A DNA stretch of 64,000 nt from the NCBI GenBank assembly GCA_029953675.1, contig JAMWBK010000011.1, forward strand, positions 1,364,001 through 1,428,000, in the 5' to 3' direction. The DNA comes from Rhodosorus marinus. Its lineage: Eukaryota > Rhodophyta > Stylonematophyceae > Stylonematales > Stylonemataceae. The translations under genes and the position numbers were made by a program. The number at the start of each line of letters is the position of its first letter. The stretch's first letter is position 1. A model generated the notes under the pieces. That model was not told the DNA's origin. It searched no databases and saw nothing but the letters and a program-made list of their open reading frames with translations. Positions 41,978 to 50,715 of this stretch are shown here, one piece after another.

Positions 41978-42904
41978 ATGAAGGCTATTCCAGTATTGCT
42001 TTTGGGGCTTATGGCCGTGGTTTGTCTCTTTGTGGAAACGAAGGCGCAGAATTTGCAGGATGAGATTTGTGTCCCACTTGACACATTTGAAGATGTTGTG
42101 AACGGACTGCTAGGTACTATCCATCTCGACTGGACCAACATCGGACCTTACAATAAGAAGAACAGGAACTGGATTAAGCAGAAGTCTTGGGTCAGCCTCG
42201 GTGCATTGGGAAGGTACACGTTACCTGCCGCGGTGATAAAGCACAAGAGGGGTAGCAAAATCTACTATGAGCACATCAACAAGTGGGGAGTGAGGAAGGG
42301 TGGATTCTCGGTGAAGGTAGTCAAGCATAAGAAATACGACTGGGCTTTGAGAATCAAGGTTGTCTATGAGAGCGATGGTGACGAAATCATTGTCAAGTGC
42401 TATGACAAGAAGACCAAGAAGCCTTGCAAGAACCAGAAATACAACAACAGAGGCCAACTGGACAAAGTCACAGCGATCATCCACGCCGCAGTGAAGACGG
42501 AAAAGAACTCTCCAATTCTCAAGCTGAAGAACTATCACAGTCTGTTCAAGATGGAGAGCAAGTTCGGCAAGAAGCTCTTAGAGAAGTTTGGAGATGAAAA
42601 GAAAGGCTGGGTCGGCAAAAACAAGAAACCCCTAAGGACGGTCGAGGATTGGGTGCTTGGCTACCTCGTCGATGGCGCACTCACCGAGCTGCTCTTCAAT
42701 TTCGATGTCAACAACCTCATCGACGGTTACCTTGTCGACCAGAAAAAATACGACGTCGGTAAGCTCTTAGGCCTTGCCGACGTACCTTTCGTTGGTCTCC
42801 TGGACAAGAAAGTACTGGAGAAACTCGATATTGTCCAGGCAACCAAGAAGAAGAATTCGGTATGCCTCAAGTATAAAGTGCCGCTCTCCGCGTTGTTTTC
42901 ATGA
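41978..42904 (+). CDS. Secreted Lys-rich protein of unknown function
   Basis: A single uninterrupted frame of 308 codons. Residues 1-23 are a classical signal peptide (MKAIPVLLLGLMAVVCLFVE then TKAQ). The mature part is basic, with many KK pairs and four Cys. No transmembrane segment follows, so the product is probably secreted. I do not recognise a domain. The region around VTAIIHAAVKTEKNSP and WVLGYLVDGALTELLFNF looks helical. An AATAAA lies shortly after the stop. Codon use and the lack of repeats suggest a real host gene set among retroelement debris. Confidence 0.8.
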   Translation: MKAIPVLLLGLMAVVCLFVETKAQNLQDEICVPLDTFEDVVNGLLGTIHLDWTNIGPYNKKNRNWIKQKSWVSLGALGRYTLPAAVIKHKRGSKIYYEHINKWGVRKGGFSVKVVKHKKYDWALRIKVVYESDGDEIIVKCYDKKTKKPCKNQKYNNRGQLDKVTAIIHAAVKTEKNSPILKLKNYHSLFKMESKFGKKLLEKFGDEKKGWVGKNKKPLRTVEDWVLGYLVDGALTELLFNFDVNNLIDGYLVDQKKYDVGKLLGLADVPFVGLLDKKVLEKLDIVQATKKKNSVCLKYKVPLSALFS

Positions 42905-42934
42905 TGAGATGATGATTGGCGTATGTCAGAAAGA

Positions 42935-42940
42935 AATAAA
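42935..42940 (+). terminator. Poly(A) signal AATAAA
   Basis: AATAAA lies about 30 bases after the stop codon of the 308-residue secreted protein. The distance fits a short 3' UTR. Confidence 0.45.
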
Positions 42941-43124
42941 AGTTCCCCATCTCTCTGCGTGGATTGAATGGACAGCCTGTCTCCGTTGACGTTGTATTAT
43001 ATCTTACTGTGGAGTGGTTCGGATGACTTGCTTCTTGTTTCCGAGGAAACATTTTCGTTATACACTACACTGGCTTTATTAGCACTACACTAGCACCGTT
43101 CTAGCTGATGCGGGCTGTGTAGCG

Positions 43125-43295
43125 AGGCCTTTGCTCCGCGAACAGAAGCATTCCGCTCCTGTCATTCCCGATCCACTTACCCCCCGTGGAAGGCCAGACC
43201 TCTCCTGGGCCCACTTTTGGGGCCACATCCTGCCCCCGCTAGTATCCCTAGTCCTGCGTATTCCCAGATCCTCCGTCGTGGTTCTCTGAGCAACG
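43125..43295 (+). pseudogene. A2-like ORF1 fragment
   Basis: The stretch with TCATTCCCGATCCAC, CTCCTGGGCCCAC and CGTCGTGGTTCTCTGAGCAA aligns with 55107-55250 of A2 (the PDSDWPTPIQ to SYSQVLRRGSSEQ-like part). No full frame remains. Confidence 0.5.
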
Positions 43296-43309
43296 CACGG
43301 CTACTATGG

Positions 43310-43660
43310 TGGTTTTACTAGATAGCTTTATTAGCATAGCCTAAAGCGCTACTCAAAGCGTGAAAATGAACTAAGAACTAGGTAGGGAAACGTGCAAGGC
43401 CAGGCGCCGATGGCGCGCCGCGGCCAGCATGGGTTTAACTGGCTTTATTAGCCTAAAGCGCTACGCAAACCGTGAAAAGGAACGAAGAACTAGGTAGGGA
43501 AGCGTGCAAACCCAGGCGCCGATGGCGCGCCTCGGCAAGCATGGTTTACTGACTTTATGGCATGGTTTACTAACAAAGTCTGAAACGCTACGCAAGACGT
43601 AGAAGGAAACTAGGCACGTTGGAGAAGAGGATGCAAGCCCTAGGCGCCCCGATTAAACAA
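43310..43660 (-). repeat. Three tandem A3 3'-end copies
   Basis: Three head-to-tail segments of about 110-120 bases start near 43312, 43431 and 43542. Each contains the A3 terminus (TAGCATAGCCTAAAGCGCTA or a variant) and GGCGCCGATGGCGCGCC. Each is cut within the last codons, so each is a heavily 5'-truncated copy inserted next to the previous tail. Confidence 0.65.
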
Positions 43661-43789
43661 ATTCGATGATCCCCTCTGGGTTTATTCTTTCGCTCTCGGA
43701 TTACAGAAATTCATTTCATCAATGACTCATCAACGGTTCAATGCCTAGGCCGGAGATAATTGATTATTAGACTAACCTTGATTGAATAT

Positions 43790-44130
43790 TGTGGCGCATG
43801 AATGCCGCTTTGATGTTGGAGGCGCGAGTACTTCGCCGCGCTTAGTCTTTTTTTCCCCTCGCGGTTTTTTTTTTTCAGCCTCCGATTAAACCATTCGTTC
43901 GATTGAATATTGGTCGATTTATCTTTGGTCTATCTCTCGTTGGCTTCGGGAACTGTTCCGCGAACGCCCTAACCGTCTGTCCCCGCTGTTTACCTGTTTT
44001 CAGTTTCTTGTTGTGGCGTGTGAACGTGCTTTGATGTTGGAGGCGCGCGATCTTCGCCGAGCTCAGTCTTTTTTTTCGCCTCGGGGTTTTTTCTTTCGGT
44101 CTCCGATTAAAGAAATTCACAAGTCCATCC
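43790..44130 (+). mobile_element. Two family A2 3' ends in tandem
   Basis: Copies at about 43792-43910 and 43935-44130 both contain the last ORF2 codons (LWRMNAALMLEARVLRRA-like), the TTTTTTTCCCCTCGCGG or CTCGGGG hairpin, and GATTAAA with CATT-like tail units. The first is nearly identical to the 59.2-kb copy; the second is diverged. Confidence 0.7.
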
Positions 44131-44500
44131 ACTTCAAAAATTTATCTGACGATGGGCGTCCGATGAATGTTAGCAGACAGCCCACGACAACATGTAATAC
44201 GGATCCAGAATTTCGGGGTTTCGCTCTTGATTTATATCCATTGTTTCATCCAGAAAAGGTTTTTTTCGGACCCCAACAAAGCGCGTCGGCTTCCACGCTC
44301 CCCTTACGGCTACGGTAGCCACGAGTGATCCATTGAGTACAAAACCTGACATACGTATCCGGCAATTGGGCGATTGGGCAATTTAGGTAATTGGGTAATT
44401 GGACAATTCGGCAATTCGGCAATTCGGCAATTCGGCAGTTGGGCAATCCGTGTGAGATTTTCTTTTAAAGAGAGTTCGTTGCGCTTTCGTTCGCTTAAGT
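44131..44500. other. Spacer with a 9-10 bp tandem repeat
   Basis: About 44362-44447 is a run of AATTGGGC, AATTGG and AATTCGGC units. The rest has no recognisable gene. Confidence 0.6.
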
Positions 44501-44644
44501 TTCCTGCTGTGGCGCATGAATGCCGCTTTGATGTTGGAGGCGCGAGTACTTCGCCGCGCTTAGTCTTTTTTTCCCCTCGGGGTTTTTTTCAGCCTCCGAT
44601 TAAACCATTCATTCATTTCGTTCGACGAATGGTTTAATCGGAGG
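44500..44644 (+). mobile_element. Family A2 3' end ending in a foldback
   Basis: Another A2 terminus carries (CATT)n tail units. CCTCCGATTAAACCATTC (44593-44610) is followed by its exact reverse complement (44627-44644), so two A2 tails meet tail to tail. Confidence 0.7.
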
Positions 44645-45343
44645 GCTATCGTTGGTGCAGAGCGAAAACATAGAAAACAATTATTTTAAAGTATATCATA
44701 AAAACTAGAGAAACACGAATAAAAACATTTAAAACGTAAAATGTTGTCAAGGACGTACTGAAAGCACCAATCAGACATCTAAAAAATAATAACAAGAGGT
44801 AACTCAACATGACCTCTAACGACAATTTTCTCATATCAAGCAATGAAAAAGCGCCAAGCGTCCCTATCCAACAGAATAAAATTTATTTCTTCTTTGTTTT
44901 CTGCCTGCTTCGGGGGGGGGGGAGGGGGCGCGATGCGTGCCAGTATCGAGCTAGAGCGGAGGATGGAGGACAAGCACATTGAGGAGGGCGGTCGTCTGGC
45001 AGGGAGCGGGCTTCGAGAGTGGGTCTTTTCTTACCATTTTCTTGTCTGGAATCTTACATTCTTGGTTCGACTCGAAAAACTCAAGAGCAACGAAGTCGAA
45101 AACGAAGTACGATGTGAGAAAAGATGAGTTCAGCATTTAAAGGCTGAATCGCCGGAGGGGGTGGCCAGGTTGTTGGTGAGCTGATTTACGGTGGGCTAGT
45201 GTTCTGTATCCGCCTGAGTGAAGAGTTTCCTTTTAGTGAGCGGCTATAACGCGCCGGTGAAGTTGCGTGTGTATGAGCTGGTGAGGTGCGTGACTTGTCG
45301 TGTTGGTTTGGAAAACGTTGGGTGCTGAGAAGAAATTCCAACA
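44645..45343. other. Upstream region of the G8 protein gene
   Basis: AT-rich to about 44900, then a G-run at about 44910. No convincing gene. A small plus-strand frame at 44843-45127 has no recognisable features and I do not call it. A TTTAAA at about 45137 could be promoter-related but is 200 bases from the ATG. Confidence 0.35.
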
Positions 45344-47980
45344 ATGTTCTGGAAGTTGGTGATATTCTGTCTGGGATTATTCGGTGTTATTAGCATCACC
45401 TCGGCTCAGGTTCAGTATGGACATCAGTCATGCAACAAGGATCTTCTTAAGGATGACTGGAAACCCAAGAGGTATGAGCGATTCTCGGAAATTTTGGCTA
45501 AGACGCCGCATGGGAAGCCGGTTAAGATACCATGTGGAGTGGCGGTGATTGTAGATACTAAAGATATCCCCAAAGTTAATGGAATTGAGGTTCTCGGGCT
45601 TCTGTATGTACCTCCGAACGTTGGTAAGCTTGTGGTTAGAACTCAGTACGTGCTTGTGACGGGGTACCTGAGGGTCGGAGATGAGCGAGGGATGCGAAAG
45701 GGTAGCAGGGTTGATTTCGTTCTGGACAACTTTGACTACAAGCTGAAGGATGTCATCGTGAATTCTGAGGAACTGGAGATCGTAGGTGGGAAGAACGAGG
45801 TTGTAGGTAGTGACGGGAGACTTGGACGACTGTCGTTTGCTGTGATAGGGGGACAGATTGAGATTCATGGGCTTGCTAGAAAAGATACTAGATCTGTACA
45901 CAACCTCCTACATCGGAGGGCGGAGAAGGGAGATGAAGAGATTACTGTGGAGGAGCCGTGCGAATGGCCGATCGGGTCGAGAATTCTGATTGCTACGACG
46001 AGCTACCGTAAGCGGGAAACGGAGGAACGGGTGATCAAGGGGACAAGCACCAATTCTAAAGGTATGGCGGTGCTGAAGCTGAACAGACCGCTCAAGTACA
46101 AGCACCTCGCTACCGAGGATTCGTACGAAGATGTGAAGGGCTACAAGGTGGAAATGCCCGCGGAAGTTGTGCTATTGACTCGGCCTGTGAGGATCAGCAG
46201 GCGTAAGACGAGCAAGCAGTCAAGCAAGTTCGGACCGCACTTGATGGTAGCGAACACACAACTCAAGCAGGTGATCCACGGCGTGGAGTTTGTCGAGATG
46301 GGTCAGCTGGGGACGCTCGGGAGATATCCGATTCACTTCCACCTGTGCGGAAAAACGGATTGGTCTGAAGTCTATGGATGCAGTATATTGCGAAGCAATC
46401 AGCGCGGCATAGTAATCCACGGAACCGACAAGGTAAAAATCTTCGACAACGTTCTGTACGACGGGGCCGGACACCAGATCATGATGGAGGACGGAATCGA
46501 GGAACAGGGAAAGTACTACCGCAATGTTGTGGTCAACTGCGACGCCATCCGAAGACGTGACCTGCTTCCTGACTCTAGTGATGATCAAGTGTCTGGAATC
46601 TGGATATCCAACCCGAGAAACGAGTTCAAGGGGAACAGGGTAGTCGGAAGTGAAGTTGCTGGCATCTTTACTGAGCTGAGGGCCGTCACAGGACCATCCA
46701 AGGAACTCCCACGTGCGAAGAATTTTGATCCTAGGTTCGAGCTCCTCGATCTCTTCGTGGACAACGTCGTCCACACCAACGGGGAGTTCGGGCTATGGTT
46801 CAACGGCTGGACACCGCCTAAGAGGGTCTCTGTGGGGCGCATAAACTCATACAGAAACCTGGTCCACGGGGTGCTAATGGAATTGAGTTCGAGCTTGGAA
46901 CTCCACGACAGTGTGCTCGTAGACAACGGAGGAGGGATCGACTTGGATCGAATGCACAACTCGAGGGTGAGCGACTCTCTTATCGTTGGGAAAAGCAAAA
47001 TGCCCGGGGCGAATTGTCCAAAGGCTCACTCGGTCGAGTTTAAGAATAGAATGTTTGAGAGGGAGAGCCGATCAGCATACCTCGCTAATGTGACATTTGA
47101 TGGCTTCAAGGACTGCAAGTCTACGGGTGTTGTAGGTGTACAAGGAGACGATCCTGCCGTCCAGTTCAACGGTTGGAGTACGAGCACCGGGCTGCGCAAC
47201 TGTCATTTTCTGGATATTGGACCTGATCAAGGCTTTGGTCTAAGGAACGCCGAAAAATCGGACTTTCAGTGGTCCGAGTTTGTGGCTATTCCCGCTAGAG
47301 ACACAACGTGGGGGAAGAAAACGATACCCAATGGTTTTGCCATCGCTGACACACCGTTTATGGTCCCCGACCCAAAGAGGAAGAAGTGCGTGGCGATCAG
47401 GGAGTTTGGAAAGTTCTGTTCGGGCGTTTGCTTCAGAACGGTGAACGTTCAGCTGACAGTGGATAGTATCTTCGACCTTAGCTATCAACTTGAGGTGATC
47501 AAGGTGGACGGAAAACTTAGGTCCGAAGTAGTAGTAAGTCCGTTTAAGAGTATCCTGGCCCCCACCAAGTTGCAGTACTTCTTCACGGTGGAAACCGCTG
47601 TTAAGTACGCTGTTAAACTGAGGAAGCAAGACAACAGGCCCTTTCCCACGCGGATGTTTGTGGACGTAGGAGATCAGGACCTCAGATGCACGCGGGGAGA
47701 CATTCTGCTCGACTTTGAGATGGATGGGTTCTCACTTGGCAGAGCGAGAAAGGAAAAGCAACCAGCCAAACGCTACTGGACTGGGTGCCGAAAAAAACAC
47801 ACGCCAAGCACTAGTGTGTACTACCAAGACAAGTGCAAGGGGGGCAAGATGTTCAGGAGGGTTACTATCCCTCACAAGGCCTTGCCCTACAATCGCCAAC
47901 AGGTGCTTGCCTCGAGCGGTCTCGAGTTCAACATTAACGAGGGTTCACCAAAATGTAAAACCGACAAGACCTGCGACTAG
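45344..47980 (+). CDS. Secreted G8-domain / parallel beta-helix protein, CEMIP-like
   Basis: An uninterrupted frame of 878 codons. Residues 1-22 form a signal peptide (FWKLVIFCLGLFGVISITSA). Residues about 45-160 form a G8 domain: VAVIVDTKDIPKVNGIEVLG, then a strand-rich stretch with 'TGYLRVGDE'. Next comes GGQIEIHG with the 'EPCEWPIGSRILIATTSY' strand typical of this family. From about residue 300 there are PbH1 beta-helix repeats, including the hallmark GRYPIHFHLCG and VYGCSILRSNQRGIVIHGTD. In animals the CEMIP/TMEM2 relatives take part in hyaluronan breakdown; here only the fold can be claimed, and the substrate might be an algal or matrix polysaccharide. The C-terminal about 200 residues are not recognised. 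No transmembrane anchor is seen, so it resembles the secreted form. Confidence 0.85.
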   Translation: MFWKLVIFCLGLFGVISITSAQVQYGHQSCNKDLLKDDWKPKRYERFSEILAKTPHGKPVKIPCGVAVIVDTKDIPKVNGIEVLGLLYVPPNVGKLVVRTQYVLVTGYLRVGDERGMRKGSRVDFVLDNFDYKLKDVIVNSEELEIVGGKNEVVGSDGRLGRLSFAVIGGQIEIHGLARKDTRSVHNLLHRRAEKGDEEITVEEPCEWPIGSRILIATTSYRKRETEERVIKGTSTNSKGMAVLKLNRPLKYKHLATEDSYEDVKGYKVEMPAEVVLLTRPVRISRRKTSKQSSKFGPHLMVANTQLKQVIHGVEFVEMGQLGTLGRYPIHFHLCGKTDWSEVYGCSILRSNQRGIVIHGTDKVKIFDNVLYDGAGHQIMMEDGIEEQGKYYRNVVVNCDAIRRRDLLPDSSDDQVSGIWISNPRNEFKGNRVVGSEVAGIFTELRAVTGPSKELPRAKNFDPRFELLDLFVDNVVHTNGEFGLWFNGWTPPKRVSVGRINSYRNLVHGVLMELSSSLELHDSVLVDNGGGIDLDRMHNSRVSDSLIVGKSKMPGANCPKAHSVEFKNRMFERESRSAYLANVTFDGFKDCKSTGVVGVQGDDPAVQFNGWSTSTGLRNCHFLDIGPDQGFGLRNAEKSDFQWSEFVAIPARDTTWGKKTIPNGFAIADTPFMVPDPKRKKCVAIREFGKFCSGVCFRTVNVQLTVDSIFDLSYQLEVIKVDGKLRSEVVVSPFKSILAPTKLQYFFTVETAVKYAVKLRKQDNRPFPTRMFVDVGDQDLRCTRGDILLDFEMDGFSLGRARKEKQPAKRYWTGCRKKHTPSTSVYYQDKCKGGKMFRRVTIPHKALPYNRQQVLASSGLEFNINEGSPKCKTDKTCD

Positions 47981-48255
47981 TCTCTCCTACCCACGGGTGT
48001 GGAAGGACAGTCTGTGCTAGGACGTACAAGCTAAGCAGGGAGCAAATGATGGGGCCGACAGTAAGCGAGTCAATGGACCCCTCCTTGAATGGCCACAGAC
48101 GCTCACCAGCATGGGCAGTATATACATAGAGCAGTTTAGAATGACGTTGAAAATGGGAGGATGCTCCGATTGCAGATTTTTCTTTTTCGGCTTGAAAATA
48201 AACCGAGAAGCTTTTTCCGTGAGTCACATTCAGCGAGCAGACTTCACGGGTAAAT
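47981..48255. other. 3' flank of the G8 gene
   Basis: An AATAAA at about 48197 lies 217 bases after the stop and could be a distant poly(A) signal. Otherwise nothing is recognised. Confidence 0.3.
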
Positions 48256-48437
48256 GCTCAGGCTATGTTAGTAAAACCACCATTGATCATGTTGTCTAAG
48301 ATTCTACCACAAAGGACAAAAACATGGATGTTCCTAGTGTGGAACATCCATGTGATTTGGAACATCCATGTTTTTGCCCTTTGTGGTAGAATCTTAGACA
48401 ACATGATCAATGGTGGTTTTACTAACATAGCCTGAGC
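48256..48437. repeat. Large foldback (79-bp arms)
   Basis: 48256-48334 and 48359-48437 are reverse complements with a single mismatch, around a 24-base spacer. The spacer itself repeats part of the arm (GGAACATCCATGT). The outer ends are an A3-like terminus (GCTCAGGCTATGTTAGTAAA). RNA or single-stranded DNA from here would form a long hairpin. Confidence 0.9.
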
Positions 48438-49530
48438 GCTACGCAAGATGTAAAAGGAGACTAGGGAGAAGAGCATGTAAAAGCCTATGCGGCGGTGGCG
48501 CGCCTCGGCGCGTATGTTGCTAGAATACCTCCAGAGAGCGCACTTCAACGGCGGAGGAGCACCAGATATTCTTCAGGTTGTTCGGCAAAATATTTACGCA
48601 GCCACTCCAAGCTTGAATTTGACATATACCCAAAGCTTTCCACAATGAAAGGCTGGAACCTGTGAGACCGGCCCTCTTCCCGGGGAAGACTGGCCATGCT
48701 CTCAGCGTGTCGTCATTCCTTCACGCTGGGGAGTAAATGATGATAATCAATAGTTGTCTAGAATAGAAAGTTCATAACCAATTCTTAACACGTACTTTTT
48801 GGAAGTTATGACGGTTCAGCTGCCTTACCGAAGGGTTTAGATCTATGGGCTAACTTTGGAACAGGGTGTTTCAGGGACGGTGTTAGGGGCGCAGCCGGTG
48901 AAGTCTACGCAAGCTATTTCGATGCAAAGCGGGAAGCTGCATCTATACACCGAACGACGTCTACTTGCCTGGTCGAAGTTTCCGATGGCTGGTAGCTCAC
49001 GTTCGAAGATTTCCGCAGAGGACGTCTTGTCCAAGTTCAAGGACGAGCCCGCTAGTTTGTGCGCCGCGAAATGCCCTATGCTCGACCCACGGATCCTCTG
49101 TCCGCGAGAAGTCTTATACTCCAGATACTGCAGATTCTCGTAGTTCAGCGCAACTCTTCCCGGGGAAGACTGGCCATGCTCTCAGCGTACTGTCGTTCCT
49201 TCACGCGGCGAAGTACAGAAGCTGTTGCCCCCCTGCGGAGAGCTGCAGAAGGGAGATAGGTACCGGACACGGGGCAAGTGACAGCGAGGTCCACATAGGC
49301 CTAGCGTCTGGCGGCTGCGTCCGAGACCAGCAGATCCGCGATGCAACGAGTAGAGGTGGTTGCGGAGGGTGCACTAGGCAGTGCCGATTCCACCTCGACC
49401 GTGCAGCCAACTCTTGTCAAGTGTTCGCTCATGATTTATTTCAGGCGCGTGTGTCTTTTAAGGGCAAGTGACAGTGAGGTTCAAATATGCTGAGCGTCTG
49501 GCGGCTGCGTCCGATAGCATTTCATTCAAA
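48430..49530 (-). pseudogene. A3-related retrotransposon fragments, diverged
   Basis: On the minus strand, 48430-48720 encodes the end of an A3-like protein (frameshifted) and 49141-49450 the RLE part with A3-like ARRSAYVDL and TCPV motifs. Between them, 48735-49140 is not A3. The GGCCATGCTCTCAGCGT segment is duplicated at both joints, and a third short piece lies at 49460-49520. This looks like an old copy split by a rearrangement. Confidence 0.55.
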
Positions 49531-50640
49531 CGATCGGAATCAAGGGTAGCGTAGGCCTCACCCCCGACCGAAAGCCCTCCAATATTCGTTGCCGAATTCA
49601 GAAACCAATACGGCATGCCTTGTTGCCGGATATGCCGGATATATTGGGCTCCTCCCTTTTTGCCGGACATGCTGGTTGACCTGAACGCAAGAACGCGGTC
49701 CCTCCCTTCTTGGTTTCGCTTTCAGAAAAAAAAAGGTAGTTGGAGAATCATCAGCCTTCGCCCAGGCTTGCCACACTCAGAAAAGCGACCATATCTGTGC
49801 GGTATTCGAAATTCAAAGGATAAATAAATAGAAGGGTCGACGCGCCACTCAACGGTACCGAGTAATGATTGGGCCATGGGCCAAGTCCGGAGTGATGACG
49901 ACAATTGAAGTGCGGCTCGCAGCGTTAGACAAAAAAATTACAAAAACAAAAAAAAAGAAGACTCTCTATAAACGCAAAATCAGAAGCAAAAGGCGCGTAC
50001 CTGGGTACCTACCCCGCAGAGGCTATTTTCTTCGCCTGACGGCGATTTGAGCGCCAAGGAGGCAAGCGACGCGTGCGAGCTCGAAAAACTCGACCCATTG
50101 GGCACAACCCTATTGAGAGTAAATGGCCTCTCCGCAGAAGGCCGTGCTCGTAATAGTTTCTATCCGACCCACTTGGCGCAACACTATTCGGAGTAAATGG
50201 GCTCTCCGCAGAAGGCCGTGCTCATAATAGTTTCTATCCGACCCACTTTGCGCAACACGATTCGGAGTAAATGGCCTCTCCACAGAAGGCCGTGCTATTA
50301 ATAATTCCTACTTTTCAATCAGGTAGAAAATTCGAACGTTGACAGGAGCGGTCGGGTTGTTTGAAATTGATTTTTATAGTACGCGAAAGTCGCAGTGCGG
50401 ATGCTGGAAGAGGGAAGGGTGGGGGAGGGGAACAAAACTATTGGGAATACATTGCACTTCCGAGTGGAAAAGGATGAGGTGTGCTCTATGAATCGGTACG
50501 ACGCAGGGCGGTTGCTTTGTGGGTACGGGCTTCATTTTGAGTTGGATGGTTTTTGCTGCTGAGTATGAAAAATTCAAATTCAAAGTCACCGGCGTTACGC
50601 TAGAACCAGCGATTTGGACAAAGTCGAGAAGTAAGAGAAT
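49531..50640. other. Non-coding region with a 74-bp triplicate repeat
   Basis: Tandem units begin at 50092, 50166 and 50240, each with GACCCA, GAGTAAATGG, and CTCTCCGCAGAAGGCC that can pair with its own GGCC. The rest is AT-rich with no gene I can support. Confidence 0.6.
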
Positions 50641-50715
50641 TGTACTGGCTAGTGTTGCGTAGCGCTTCAGGCTATGCTAGTAAAGTCCTATGCTAGTAAA
50701 GTCCAGTAAAGTCCA
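50641..50715 (+). mobile_element. Family A3 terminus and tail units
   Basis: GCGCTTCAGGCTATGCTAGT is followed by repeated AGTAAAGTCC units. It abuts the tail end of the minus-strand B copy, so the two elements meet tail to tail. Confidence 0.7.

Noticed and set aside
44843-45127. 94-codon plus-strand frame before the G8 gene
   Set aside because: Contains a long G-run and charged low-complexity sequence; no homologous copy in the window and no signal peptide or domain.
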